This document shows positions 34,612 to 44,514 of a stretch of 64,000 nt of DNA, one piece after another. Source of the DNA: PGYR01 sp040264895. Its GTDB lineage: Bacteria > Bacteroidota > Ignavibacteria > Kapaibacteriales > UBA2268. Numbering within the stretch: position 1 is the first letter of the stretch; every line of letters starts with the position of its first letter. The notes under the pieces were generated by a model, which made no database searches, had not been told where the DNA came from, and saw nothing but the letters and a program-made list of their open reading frames with translations. A program made the position numbers and the translations under genes. The stretch covers positions 14,064 through 78,063 of the forward strand of contig JBDQHL010000002.1 of NCBI GenBank assembly GCA_040264895.1, in the 5' to 3' direction.

Positions 34612-35798
34612 TTCGAGTCATACTCCTCGAACAGCTTATAGACCGGTACATCGGCTATTACTTTGCCAGCGTATTTGCGTCTTACTGCTTGGGTTGCCTC
34701 GGCTAATTCGCGTGATTTTATTCCATAATCTATAGAGTTCTGTGCTTCCAAAAAAGCTGCAAAATCATCAGCCACTTTGAGCAAAGTGCCATCATAAGGG
34801 TTGTATTTGTCTTCGTTGTACTTGCTGTTCATCTCTGATTGGTCGACTATTTCGCCGTCGTTTATTTTTGCAGTAAACTCATCGCGAGTGAAGAATTTAA
34901 TCTCATCCAACCACTCTGGTTCCAATTGTGGAAATATCTCTTGTTCAGCAAGCATTTCTTCTATTCGCTTTATCTCTTCTTGCATACCAGGAACGGAGCG
35001 TTTCACAGGCTTTATTATATCACGAGTTACTACTTCTGGCAAATCGTGGAATATCCCACCCCAGAAATTGTTGTATATTCTTCTATCTGTCACATTAGGT
35101 ATCTGCTTAGTAAAGAAATACGACAAACAAGCAACCAACATTGTGTGCCCTAATACCGATGTATTAGGTATTCGTGGCAGGTGTCCCCATCTAACTTGGT
35201 AACGCAGTTCGCCGGTAAGGTCTACAAAATTCTTGATTTTCTGTTTGTTCAGAATGTTTTGAATTCCCTTCAGGTCTTTGTATTTCTCTATCTCATTTAC
35301 TAGTTCTTTGTGAATGTGGTCTATCTTATACCCCTCGGGATTAGCATTTCGAACTAATAGAAATTCGTAGTAAGTGGAATATATGTGGGCAGCGTCTAAT
35401 ATCTTTTGGCTATGCGGGTGGATATAGTCATCCTCAGTCATGTAGCTTTTGAACTCTTGCTTTATCTCTTCATTGGTGAACTTATTCTCAACCTCTTTGA
35501 ATATCATAAAGTTGAGTTTTTTCACTAACTCTTTGTTCTTGCTAATTTCTTTAAACACAGGTGACTGTATATCGCTGATTACATTTCTTCTAATCAACTC
35601 ATATATTCCACCTTTTATTATATCTAACCACTCAAATTCGTAGCCCTCTTCTTCCTCATACTTTGCTAGGCAGTAGGCAATCATCATTTTGTGTGAGTGT
35701 TTATCTATCTGTATTAAATCTATTGGTCTTAGTTTGTCATTCCATCTGACAATGGAAAACCCTTTGAAAAGTAAGTCAATAAGTGATTTTTTTAGCAT
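34608..35798 (-). CDS. HD-domain hydrolase (YfbR-like 5'-nucleotidase family)
   Basis: 396 residues. Two related segments: an N-terminal half with QIDKHSHKMMIAYCLAKYEE and a C-terminal HD domain with RIPNTSVLGHTMLVACLSYF, GGIFHDLPEVVTRDIIKPVK and a downstream DGTLLKVADDFAAFLEA; together H...HD...D metal ligands of HD phosphohydrolases, nearest to YfbR-like/HD-superfamily proteins that dephosphorylate nucleotides. The N-terminal half may be a duplicated, degenerate HD region. Cytoplasmic; last but one gene of a run of minus-strand genes from 36848. Confidence 0.8.
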   Translation of the reverse strand: MLKKSLIDLLFKGFSIVRWNDKLRPIDLIQIDKHSHKMMIAYCLAKYEEEEGYEFEWLDIIKGGIYELIRRNVISDIQSPVFKEISKNKELVKKLNFMIFKEVENKFTNEEIKQEFKSYMTEDDYIHPHSQKILDAAHIYSTYYEFLLVRNANPEGYKIDHIHKELVNEIEKYKDLKGIQNILNKQKIKNFVDLTGELRYQVRWGHLPRIPNTSVLGHTMLVACLSYFFTKQIPNVTDRRIYNNFWGGIFHDLPEVVTRDIIKPVKRSVPGMQEEIKRIEEMLAEQEIFPQLEPEWLDEIKFFTRDEFTAKINDGEIVDQSEMNSKYNEDKYNPYDGTLLKVADDFAAFLEAQNSIDYGIKSRELAEATQAVRRKYAGKVIADVPVYKLFEEYDSK

Positions 35799-35810
35799 AA
35801 TTATCTTCTT

Positions 35811-36848
35811 TTATTGTTTTTTTTCTATTCTCTTATCTCTCTGCTGCTTAGCCAATACCCTTAGGTCAGCCACCTTGTCGCCTTCATCTATTATCTCTAC
35901 GCCCAGTATCGTTTCCAGCACGTCTTCCATAGTTATTAGTCCTTCCACTCCACCATATTCATCAACTACTATGAACATATGCTTTTTTCTTCTTAAGAAC
36001 TCTTCCAATGCCTTGTCTAACCTGGTGCCTTCTTCAATTAGGTTTAGCTCTCTGGTAATAGAGCGGATATTCTTATTATTCTCACCTTTCAGTGCAGTTA
36101 GAAATATATCTTTGGAAAGTACATAACCTACTATTTCTTCGTGTTCGGTGTCCTGACTCCATACAGGTATTCTGGAATATTGGCTCAGCTCAGTTATATT
36201 CTGAACTTCACCAATAGTTTGCCCTTCTGTAAAAGTAATCATAACAGTACGAGGAGTCATTACATCAGATACTAATACCTCACTAAAGTTCATTATGTTC
36301 TTTAGTATTCTATACTCATCATCGTCTAGTGAACCCTCGTCTTTTGCAGATTCAAACATGGCAGTTATCTCTTCTCTACTGTTTTCTTCAGCATTTTTAC
36401 CGCTAACTCTTAGTGATATTTTGTCTGTAAGGGCTTCCATTGGTTTGTTCAGTGTAAAGAACAAATCATAGAATGCGATGAACTTGTGTACATACTTTTT
36501 AGATAGCTTCATACCAGCTACAAATGATGCGAATTTGAGCACAGCTATAATTACTAATAGAACAACAAATGAAACTATAATACTAAATAAGCTGTCATCT
36601 GCCAATGTTAGACTTAGTCCATAAGTAAACAGTGCAAGGGAAAGTAATAGTGTTTCTAAAAGTAAGAATGGGTTTAATGTTTCGTCGTAGCGAAGCCAAA
36701 ACTTTTGCAGTCTTCTGGAATTAGGTATCTCATCTTCAATCATTTCATCCAGGTCATCTTGACTTAGCGACGAAATTAAGTTTGAAATAAACGAAATTAA
36801 GGTGGCAACTATAATAGAAATAGTCGTTATCGTCTGGGGTACGTCCAT
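35811..36848 (-). CDS. CNNM/hemolysin-C-like membrane protein with CBS pair
   Basis: 345 residues. Residues 1-135 are a DUF21-type membrane domain with about four helices (QTITTISIIVATLISFISNL onward), followed by an acidic linker (SREEITAMFESAKDEGSLDD, a CorC signature) and two CBS motifs (VLVSDVMTPRTVMITF and HMFIVVDEYGGVEGLITMED). The transporter-associated C-terminal domain of the full-length family is missing, ending shortly after EIIDEGDKVADLR. Probably Mg2+/Co2+ transport or gliding-motility-linked (GldE-like). Confidence 0.87.
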   Translation of the reverse strand: MDVPQTITTISIIVATLISFISNLISSLSQDDLDEMIEDEIPNSRRLQKFWLRYDETLNPFLLLETLLLSLALFTYGLSLTLADDSLFSIIVSFVVLLVIIAVLKFASFVAGMKLSKKYVHKFIAFYDLFFTLNKPMEALTDKISLRVSGKNAEENSREEITAMFESAKDEGSLDDDEYRILKNIMNFSEVLVSDVMTPRTVMITFTEGQTIGEVQNITELSQYSRIPVWSQDTEHEEIVGYVLSKDIFLTALKGENNKNIRSITRELNLIEEGTRLDKALEEFLRRKKHMFIVVDEYGGVEGLITMEDVLETILGVEIIDEGDKVADLRVLAKQQRDKRIEKKQ

Positions 36849-36924
36849 AAATTAAAAAGCTTCTTGGCTCCTAATGTTTATAATATCTGTTAGTTAGAAC
36901 AAAACTAACGTAACTGTGATTATA

Positions 36925-37557
36925 TTAGTTTGTCCAGTCTTTATCAACTATGTTTATCCTGCCGGGATAATTGATATTCCCCAACGGAGTTTTAACAGTT
37001 GGTCTGGCATCTAATTTTAAATTTGCGGCCGATCCGTTTTGCCCACCAATGGCAAGCGCCAGGTTTATAAGGTCACTGTATCCGTCATTACCAAAGAATT
37101 CGTATAAATCTATATTCATTGTCAGGGGTATATTAGTCGCGTTCCCAGTGCCAGGAATTATCAAGTCGTTACTAATATCACCAGCTATAGTTTGCTTCCC
37201 ATCTATGAAAAGCCTCCAGTCCAATCCAGTCAGAGTAGCTGATGATTGCTTAGTACCACCAGTGCCATCATTGGGATTACGTGCATCTAAGTTGAGCACA
37301 AACTGAGCAGGCAATCTCTTGTCCGAAAATGCCTTAGTTAGTCTAATGCCATCCATAACTGATAGGTCACTAACAGACTTTACATTACTTAAGTTTACTC
37401 CTGCTACGACAAAGTTGTTTACATTGTCTAACTTAAATTCTAATCTCTGTAAGTTAGCTATAGAGTCTTTTATCTGGTTCAGCGTCTTGCAACTACTTAG
37501 CATAAGCGATGCAATAAGTATTGCCAAAACTGATATTTTCAACCTGTTAATTTTCAC
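36925..37557 (-). CDS. LEA14-like/DUF lipoprotein
   Basis: 210 residues. Lipoprotein signal peptide with lipobox LSSC (about residues 19-23). The rest is beta-rich with LEA14/water-stress features (VVAGVNLSNVKSVSD, FVLNLDARNPNDGTGG, IPGTGNATNIPLTMNID), ending in LGNINYPGRINIVDKDW. Predicted periplasmic lipoprotein with an immunoglobulin-like fold; function unknown. Its ATG touches the stop of the response regulator gene (shared base 37557). Confidence 0.75.
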   Translation of the reverse strand: MKINRLKISVLAILIASLMLSSCKTLNQIKDSIANLQRLEFKLDNVNNFVVAGVNLSNVKSVSDLSVMDGIRLTKAFSDKRLPAQFVLNLDARNPNDGTGGTKQSSATLTGLDWRLFIDGKQTIAGDISNDLIIPGTGNATNIPLTMNIDLYEFFGNDGYSDLINLALAIGGQNGSAANLKLDARPTVKTPLGNINYPGRINIVDKDWTN

Positions 37558-38024
37558 TATACGTTTAGTCCAGCAGTTTCTAGTACATCATTCGAGGACT
37601 GACCTGCACTGTCTAAAGCACTCGACAAAACCGATACTTTTTTCTGTGCTATATATAAATCAGTTAATAGCTTAACTTGTGCTACTAATAATTTTTCTTC
37701 AATCGGTTTACTCAAGAAGTCATCTGCACCAGCATCTATTGACTTCAGCTGATTAGCTGTATCACTAAGAGCTGTAACAATAACAATAGGAATATCCTTA
37801 TTATTATCATTTTGTCTTAAATTTCTAACAGTTTCATATCCATCCATTCTTGGCATCATTACATCTAGTACTATTGCGTAAGGTTTTTTCTCCTTAACTA
37901 CTTCCAGACACTCAATACCATCATGTGCTATCATTACTTCATAGCCGTTACTTTCTAGATATCTTTTTAACAATTTTGTTGTGATTTTATTATCATCAAC
38001 TACCAATATTGGTTTTGTACTTAT
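37557..38024 (-). CDS. single-domain response regulator with apparent ATA start
   Basis: About 155 residues if read from ATA at 38024: (M)STKPILVVDDNKITTKLLK. The receiver domain follows: acidic pair VVDDN, phosphoacceptor aspartate in AIVLDVMMPRMDG (about residue 58), VIVTALS threonine and FLSKPI lysine. A helical tail follows without a DNA-binding domain. The open frame has no ATG, GTG or TTG before the first beta-strand; the only usual start, TTG 38006, would delete it. AAGG (plus-strand 38032-38035) sits seven bases before the ATA. Likely partner kinase unknown. Confidence 0.8.
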   Translation of the reverse strand: MSTKPILVVDDNKITTKLLKRYLESNGYEVMIAHDGIECLEVVKEKKPYAIVLDVMMPRMDGYETVRNLRQNDNNKDIPIVIVTALSDTANQLKSIDAGADDFLSKPIEEKLLVAQVKLLTDLYIAQKKVSVLSSALDSAGQSSNDVLETAGLNV

Positions 38025-38141
38025 AAGTTAACCTTAATTGTTGAATTTTTATTACAAATTTATTAAATAAAGCGTTACCTGATGCTATAAATCTAACTAT
38101 TTTTTAACACAGTTACAACTACTCCAAGCATTTTAAAACTA

Positions 38142-38765
38142 TCATAATCTATTATCCATTATACAATAGTCGCCATCCTCAATGCCATTGTGGTCAATAG
38201 TAAATCCTACGTATGGTCCAAAGTGCTTATATTTCCCGTAAGTTAATAATAATTCACCGTTTACATAACAATCTACAACATTTTTTGTGCGAACAACCTT
38301 AATTTTATTCCACTGGCCTTTTGGGTTAATAACATTTTTCTGTTGTTTCCATTTTCTAATTTCTTGAGCTTTGCCGCTCCTTTTACCATTCATATACCTA
38401 TACTGATTTCCTGAAACTACAATTCTCAAATGCTTATCTGTGTCTGGGTTCCTACTGAATATAAGGCCATATCCCCAAGTTTCTATACCAGCAGTTTGTT
38501 TAATGTCAAACTCAATAATGTAATTCGTGTCTTTTTCTAATAGGGTATGCATAAAAGACCAAGCACTAGATTTCTTTTCCTTTCTAATATTTTTAATTTT
38601 GTAGACACCATTCTTAATTTCAGCATCCAAAAATTTAGATTTACCTACAAACCATTCATTAGGATTACCATCGCTAAAGTTATCTTCAAATATTACTTTC
38701 TGGTTTGTTTGTGCTGATAAACTGATTGTTAGAAGGGCAAATATTGCTAAGACTAAAGATTTCAT
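38142..38765 (-). CDS. secreted DUF1080-like (laminin-G fold) protein
   Basis: 207 residues from the ATG at 38765, chosen because MKSLVLAIFALLTISLSAQ is a signal peptide; an ATG at 38837 adds 24 unrelated residues. The mature part has FEDNFSDGNPNEWFVGKSKF, AWSFMHTLLEKDTNYIIEFD and WNKIKVVRTKNVVDCYVNG, the pattern of DUF1080/LamG jelly rolls that bind sugars. The C-terminus ends at DNRL, close to the expected last strand. Role unknown, possibly polysaccharide binding at the surface. Confidence 0.7.
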   Translation of the reverse strand: MKSLVLAIFALLTISLSAQTNQKVIFEDNFSDGNPNEWFVGKSKFLDAEIKNGVYKIKNIRKEKKSSAWSFMHTLLEKDTNYIIEFDIKQTAGIETWGYGLIFSRNPDTDKHLRIVVSGNQYRYMNGKRSGKAQEIRKWKQQKNVINPKGQWNKIKVVRTKNVVDCYVNGELLLTYGKYKHFGPYVGFTIDHNGIEDGDYCIMDNRL

Positions 38766-38882
38766 ATTTCTACTGAAATTAATTTTAATTATATAATGAT
38801 TTGCAAAAGTAAGGATAAAAAAAAGAGTAGCAACCAATTGGTTACTACTCTTATAAAATTAATTGCTGAATGAATCGAATTG

Positions 38883-40073
38883 TTACTCTTCGTCTTCAGT
38901 TTCTGTCAAGTTTCCTCTTTTCTCTTGGTCTCGTTCTATTGCTTCGAAAAGTGCTTGGAAGTTACCTTGACCAAAGCCAGTAGCGCCTTTTCTTCTCTGT
39001 ATTATCTCGTAGAAAAATGTAGGTCTGTCACCAATCGGCTTAGTAAATAGCTGCAATAAGTAACCACCGCTACCTACTTCTACATCTACTAATATTCCTA
39101 ACTCTTCTAACTTATCTATGTCTTCTGTTACCAAATCGCCATGCTCTTTGCTCTTCGCTCTAATGTCATCGTAGTAATTTTTAGGAGCTCTGTCCAAAAA
39201 CTCCATTCCGTTAGCACGCAGGTTAGCAACAGTTTTTATAATGTCGGTAGTAGAGAGAGCAATGTGCTGAATACCAGTACCATGGTACTGTATTATGTAC
39301 TCATCTATCTGAGATAATCTCTTTCCTTTATATGGCTCGTTGATTGGGTTTTGTATTACCCCATCTTTAGAGCGTACTACTTTAGATAGCAGCGCAGAAT
39401 ATTGAGTAGAGATGTCGCCAGGACCATAGTCAACAAACGTTTCGAAGTCTAAAACCCTGTTGATATAACTTGCCCAAAAGTCCATTTCATTTACGTGTAC
39501 ATTACCTACTATGTGGTCAATGTGTGTTAGTCCAGTTGCCTTTTTTTCAATTTCGTAGTTCTGAACTGGCTTGTCGAAACCAGGTTTGAATAGCCCTTTG
39601 TAATTGTCATAGTTAATGAAGTTGATTTCGGCATCGTCATAAAGCTTAATTGCTGCTTGTTCTACATAACCGTCTTCATCTTCTAATTTATAAGGTGGCT
39701 TTACTGGCACTCCACCATTTTTGATAGCATTTTCATAAGTTTTTTTTACGTCTACTACTTCTAAACACCAACGCTTTACACCGTCTCCATGCAAATTTGT
39801 AAAAGACATAATGTCTGATGTACTTGGCTGTAAAGAGCAAGTAATCATTATTTTAAGGTTTGTTTTTGTTGCAAGTAGATAACTTGCTCTGTCACGAGTA
39901 CCTGTTTCTGGACCTTGGTAAGCAACTATATCTAAGCCTAATGCTTTAGCGTACCAGTAGGCAGTCATTTTACCAGAGCCGACATAAAATTCTACGTAGT
40001 CGTAGCCACGTATTCCCATCGAGTTGTTTGGAACTTTACTAGGAATTCCACCATAACAAATGTCCATTTCCAT
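38883..40073 (-). CDS. hppD: 4-hydroxyphenylpyruvate dioxygenase
   Basis: 396 residues. Two vicinal-oxygen-chelate repeats; metal ligands are H (HIDHIVGNV, near 182), H (GIQHIALST, near 270) and E (FFYEIIQRRG, near 350). Converts 4-hydroxyphenylpyruvate to homogentisate in tyrosine breakdown. A second initiator (MDICYGG) lies two codons in. Other genes of the pathway are absent from the window, so it stands alone. A -7 element TATATTTG precedes it. Confidence 0.95.
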   Translation of the reverse strand: MEMDICYGGIPSKVPNNSMGIRGYDYVEFYVGSGKMTAYWYAKALGLDIVAYQGPETGTRDRASYLLATKTNLKIMITCSLQPSTSDIMSFTNLHGDGVKRWCLEVVDVKKTYENAIKNGGVPVKPPYKLEDEDGYVEQAAIKLYDDAEINFINYDNYKGLFKPGFDKPVQNYEIEKKATGLTHIDHIVGNVHVNEMDFWASYINRVLDFETFVDYGPGDISTQYSALLSKVVRSKDGVIQNPINEPYKGKRLSQIDEYIIQYHGTGIQHIALSTTDIIKTVANLRANGMEFLDRAPKNYYDDIRAKSKEHGDLVTEDIDKLEELGILVDVEVGSGGYLLQLFTKPIGDRPTFFYEIIQRRKGATGFGQGNFQALFEAIERDQEKRGNLTETEDEE

Positions 40074-40114
40074 GATAATATTTCCCTTTTTATTTCTTTA
40101 AATTTTGTGCTTTA

Positions 40115-40122
40115 CAAATATA
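40115..40122 (-). promoter_or_regulatory. candidate hppD promoter -7 element TATATTTG
   Basis: Exact TAnnTTTG on the minus strand, 41 bases before the hppD ATG, in the short divergent region with the histidine-kinase gene. Confidence 0.5.
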
Positions 40123-40175
40123 CAAAAATTACAGAACCTATTTATATTTTAAATTTAAAGATTGGTTGTTCTAAT

Positions 40176-43083
40176 ATGTCATACAAAAGCAAAGAATACA
40201 AAAGGATACACACAGTACTGTGGTTATTTTATGGGTTTTTTCTTCTAATAATTTTAGCATCCGCCTATATTTCTATATCTGAATTACAGAGAGCCGATAT
40301 ATTGACTCATAATTTCAAATCAATGAACTAAGTTTACTATGCATTCGATGAGTTGTCAGAAGATACTCTTAGCTATGATTATAGAAAACAAATACTTAAT
40401 AAGGTTAAGAATAGCTTAGAATCAATAGACGAAATAAATTATGAAAAAAATCAGATTCTCTACGAGAATATCAAGCTTCACATAGGTGAGTACGAGGAAT
40501 TTTTAAAATACAAATGAAAACCACAATACAAATTTAGAAAGCCAAATTAAAGAACGGATTAAAAAGTTTGTAGAGAATATATATAGTGATGAAGTTGAAA
40601 ATTTGAATCAAACTAAAAAAATAGATTTAATTCTGATCTTAGTGGTTGTGCTTACATTGACTATTGTACTATTGTTAGTGGTATTCCCAGTAATAAAAAA
40701 ATCAGACAGACTCACAACTAAGCTAAGAGCAACAAGCAACGAGAAAGAAGTTGCCTTGATGAATCTAAAAAAGCAAACTCACGAATTATTTCTTAGAGAA
40801 GAAAGATTTAGCTCAATTGCCGAGCTTTCTCCAGTTGGATTGTACATGACAGATGCAGATGGTAGCTGCGAATATGTGAATGAACGATATAGTAAATTAA
40901 TAGGATTAAGCATTGAAGAATGCATGGGGGAAGGGTGGAAGGATGGACTACACCCAGACGATAAGGTAAGAATATTCAAAACGTGGTATGAATCTGTAGC
41001 AAACAACGACCCAGTTTATATCAATGAATATAGGACTGCTAAAACAAATAGAGATATTTCTGTCAAAGCTAAAGCACTTAGAACTAAAGATGGAGAGATA
41101 TATGCATTTTTAGGAGTGATAGAACCTGTACTGATTGAATTAATAAATAAGGATGGAAGTGTAAAAAAGGTAGAATTCAGATACAGAAATACCAAAAGTA
41201 CTGAAATATGGGGGTTAATTGATAAAACTGAAATATTAAGATTAGAAGCGGAAAAAGAAAAAATGTCTGAAATGTATGATCTGATACTTAATGCAACTAA
41301 AATTGGTGTTTGGAACTGGGATTCAAATAATAATAAAGCGACTTGGAATGACTCACTATTTGACTTACTTGGTAGAGAAAGAACATCTGAAAATCTTTTT
41401 AAAACCTATATGGAAAGAGTTCATGAGGATGACAAACAAACAGTTTTAGATAATAACATCAAATTAATGAAAGGCGTATTAGATGAGGTTGTATCTAATT
41501 TTAAATTTATTAGACCAGACGGTGAACTAATATACTTAAGGTCTATTGCAAAAGTTGAGCGAGACAATGAGGGTAAAACCGAGAGAATGTATGGAATAAA
41601 TATTGATATTGCTGAAGAGAAACAGTATGAGAAGAATCTAGTAGTTGCGAAAGAAAAGGCTGATGCCGCTAATAATGCCAAATCAATCTTTTTAGCTAAT
41701 ATGAGCCACGAAATAAGAACACCTATGAACGCCATACTTGGGTTTGCTGAAATTCTGAAAAACAAAAATGAATCTCCTGAGTTAGAGAATTATATAGATG
41801 GAATTACCAAAGGTGGAAACACATTATTGTCTCTGATAAATGACATATCAGATATATCGAAGATAGAAGCAAATAAGATGACTCTAAAAAATTCAGTAAC
41901 AAACTTTGAATTGTTACTTGATGATATAGATAAGATATTCACGATTGTAGCTAACAAGAAAGGTATTAAGTTTAGTATAGAAATGCTACCTACCACCCCA
42001 AAATATATGCTGTTAGATCAAACGAAAGTGAAACAAATATTAATAAATCTTATAGGTAATGCTATTAAGTTCACTGAGATGGGTAGTGTAAAATTAGACA
42101 TAAATTATAAACAAAATCCATCTGATGTTTCTAAAATGGATTTATATCTTGAAGTATCTGATACAGGCAAAGGTATAGAAGAAAAATATTTGGATAAGAT
42201 ATTTGATCCATTTACACAAGAAGATAACAGAGATAACAAGGAGTATGAAGGAACTGGATTAGGGCTTTCTATAGTTAAAAAGCTTACAGAACTATATGAT
42301 GGTGATACTAAAGTAGATACAGAAGTTGGAGTGGGAAGTACGTTCAAAGTAAGGCTAAATGGTATTTCAATTTCAATTCTAAAGCCAAAAAAGTTCACAA
42401 ACTTAGAACAACACCAAATTGACAATTTAGATTTTAATAATTTGAACATACTTTTTGCGGAAGACATAGAGTCAAATAGACAGGTTATTAAAGGTTTGCT
42501 TTCTAATTCAAATCTAAATCTATTTTTCGCAGAAAATGGAGAAGAAGCCCTGAAAATTGCAAGGGAGAATGAGATTTCTTTAGGTTTCATTGATCTACAT
42601 ATGCCAGTAATGGATGGAAGAACAATGGCAAGAATATGGAAGGAAGATGATAGTTTAAATAAAATTCCAATTGTAGCCTTAACAGCAGAAATGAGAGATA
42701 CAAATTCCGATTCTGATGATCTATTTTCAGATTATTTGACAAAACCAGTCTCAGGTATTGACCTATACAGAGCTATAGCCAAATTTGTTAGTCCTGATTC
42801 GGATATTAATTTGAGTAATACTGGAAACAAAACAATAATTATCAAATTAGACGATAATATCATAGATGAAATAAAGGAAAAGAATCTTTATGGTATTGTT
42901 CAAGAGTCAATTAAAATAGTAAACACAAAAGAACTAAGATATTTGATTACAGAATTGCAAACTATCTCAGACTAAAATGATGATGACTATTTGAAATCAA
43001 TTACTAATGAATTAGAGTTAGCTCTTAATTCATTTAACATGGATAAGATAAAATCTTCCCTATTGTTAATCACCAACAATTAA
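40176..43083 (+). pseudogene. hybrid sensor histidine kinase with two in-frame TAA and one frameshift
   Basis: Start ATG 40176 (MSYKSKEYKRIHTVLWLFYG, first membrane helix at about 14-37). TAA at 40329-40331 follows FKSMN; the same frame continues VYYAFDELSEDTLSYDY, and near 40523-40526 an A run has lost one base; the new frame reads NENHNTNLESQIKERIKKF and then the second membrane helix. From 40603: two PAS domains, HisKA with NMSHEIRTPMNAILGF (His at about codon 369 of that stretch), HATPase (TGLGLSIVKKL) and a receiver (GFIDLHMPVMDG). TAA at 42973-42975 cuts the tail; the same frame continues NDDDYLKSITNELELALNSF to 43083. A TTG start at 40603 could give a kinase without its sensor half. 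Confidence 0.75.
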
Positions 43084-43205
43084 ATACAAACCCTCCAAAT
43101 GTAAGCTAAAATACTTTAATGTCCTTAAGTTGTTGCCAATTATAATGCAAGAGTATTATATTCGTAGTCTATAAAAAATCTATATTTAAAAAAAGGTATT
43201 TAAAA

Positions 43206-44513
43206 GTGAAAAAATTATATATAATTATGGCGGTTCTACTAAGCGGCTCTTTTGCTCTATTTACTCAGGTAGAATTAGTAGAAGAAGTTACAATCGATAT
43301 AAATGACCAAAGAACTTTAGACGCATTTTACGACTTTCAACAGAACAATGTAATAACAGCGGAAGCAGAAAATTGGGACATCTCGTTTATGAATGCACTA
43401 TCGAGTGCAATCAGAATAAATGGTGGTCAAGGTGTTCGTTTGTGGCATGTTACAGATGGTAGTATTGATGATTTCAATCAACCATTGGATACTACTGGTA
43501 AGTTCGAAGTTTGGGAAGAGCTATACAATTCAACTGATGAATGGGAAATAGGTGCGTTCAATATGGGAAATAATGGCTTCTCTGACGAAACTCCAGGTGA
43601 GTTTGGTTGGGGACAATATAGCCAAACGGTAGTAAGTGGTACTGAGCTATTTGTAATAAAACTAAGAAATGGAGACTACAAAAAGATTGCAATAGATGAA
43701 TTAAGCTCTGGTACGTTCTATTTCTTCTTTTCTGACCTAAATAATGAGAATGTTGAAAATGTAGAATTCTCAAAATCAAGTTTTGCTGGTAAAATGAATG
43801 GTTACTATGATTTGGAGAATGGTGTAGAAGTAGATAGAGAGCCTATGACTGAAGAGTGGAATATGGTTTTTAGTAAGTACACACAAATAGTTGAAGGCCA
43901 AGGAGTAGTACAACCATATCCAGTAGTTGGTGTTAGAACTAAAAACAATATTATGGTTGCTCAACTAGACGGAATAGAGATAGTAGAAGACAAGTTCGAT
44001 ATGCCAAGTGAACTAAACTACACAACTTCTATCACAGAAATTGGCCATGATTGGAAAGAGTTAAATTTCTCTACTTTCGAATATGAAATGGTAGAAGGTC
44101 GTGTTTATATAGCTCAAGAATTCACGCCAACTCAAGACGGTGAAAACGTTCCTATTGGTGCCCCTGTTGCTATTAGATTCACTGAATTCACTGGTGGCAA
44201 ATTTGTATTCAAAACTAATGACATTACTCTTTCTGTTAATCAATATGATTACGACGAGAACCAATTTGCGATCTATCCAAATGTTGTAGAAAGAGGAGAA
44301 AATATTAATATGATTTATACTGGTTCTGATTTGGGTGCTGCTAATTTGAATATATATTCTTCTACTGGCGAACTAGTAACAAGCAAATCAATTGAGCTAA
44401 ACAAGAACCTACAGATTAACAATATAAATGCCAATAACATGAGTGCTGGCGTTTACTTTGTTAGAATAGAAAGCAACAATTCAATCTACACACAGAAGTT
44501 TATCGTAAAGTAA
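43206..44513 (+). CDS. T9SS-secreted HmuY-like haem-binding protein
   Basis: 435 residues, GTG start with a signal peptide (KKLYIIMAVLLSGSFALF). Two HmuY-type modules: NWDISFMNALSSAIRINGG and EWNMVFSKYTQIVEGQG followed by YPVVGVRTKNNIM. These match the paired W-D-x-x-F motifs of the HmuY lipoprotein two genes downstream. Instead of a lipobox it ends in a T9SS sorting domain (FAIYPNVVERGENINM, then IYSSTGELVTSK and SAGVYFVRIE), so it is expected outside the cell or on the surface. First gene of the haem-uptake operon; a TTG start of the receptor follows one base after its stop. Confidence 0.8.
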   Translation: MKKLYIIMAVLLSGSFALFTQVELVEEVTIDINDQRTLDAFYDFQQNNVITAEAENWDISFMNALSSAIRINGGQGVRLWHVTDGSIDDFNQPLDTTGKFEVWEELYNSTDEWEIGAFNMGNNGFSDETPGEFGWGQYSQTVVSGTELFVIKLRNGDYKKIAIDELSSGTFYFFFSDLNNENVENVEFSKSSFAGKMNGYYDLENGVEVDREPMTEEWNMVFSKYTQIVEGQGVVQPYPVVGVRTKNNIMVAQLDGIEIVEDKFDMPSELNYTTSITEIGHDWKELNFSTFEYEMVEGRVYIAQEFTPTQDGENVPIGAPVAIRFTEFTGGKFVFKTNDITLSVNQYDYDENQFAIYPNVVERGENINMIYTGSDLGAANLNIYSSTGELVTSKSIELNKNLQINNINANNMSAGVYFVRIESNNSIYTQKFIVK

Positions 44514-44514
44514 G

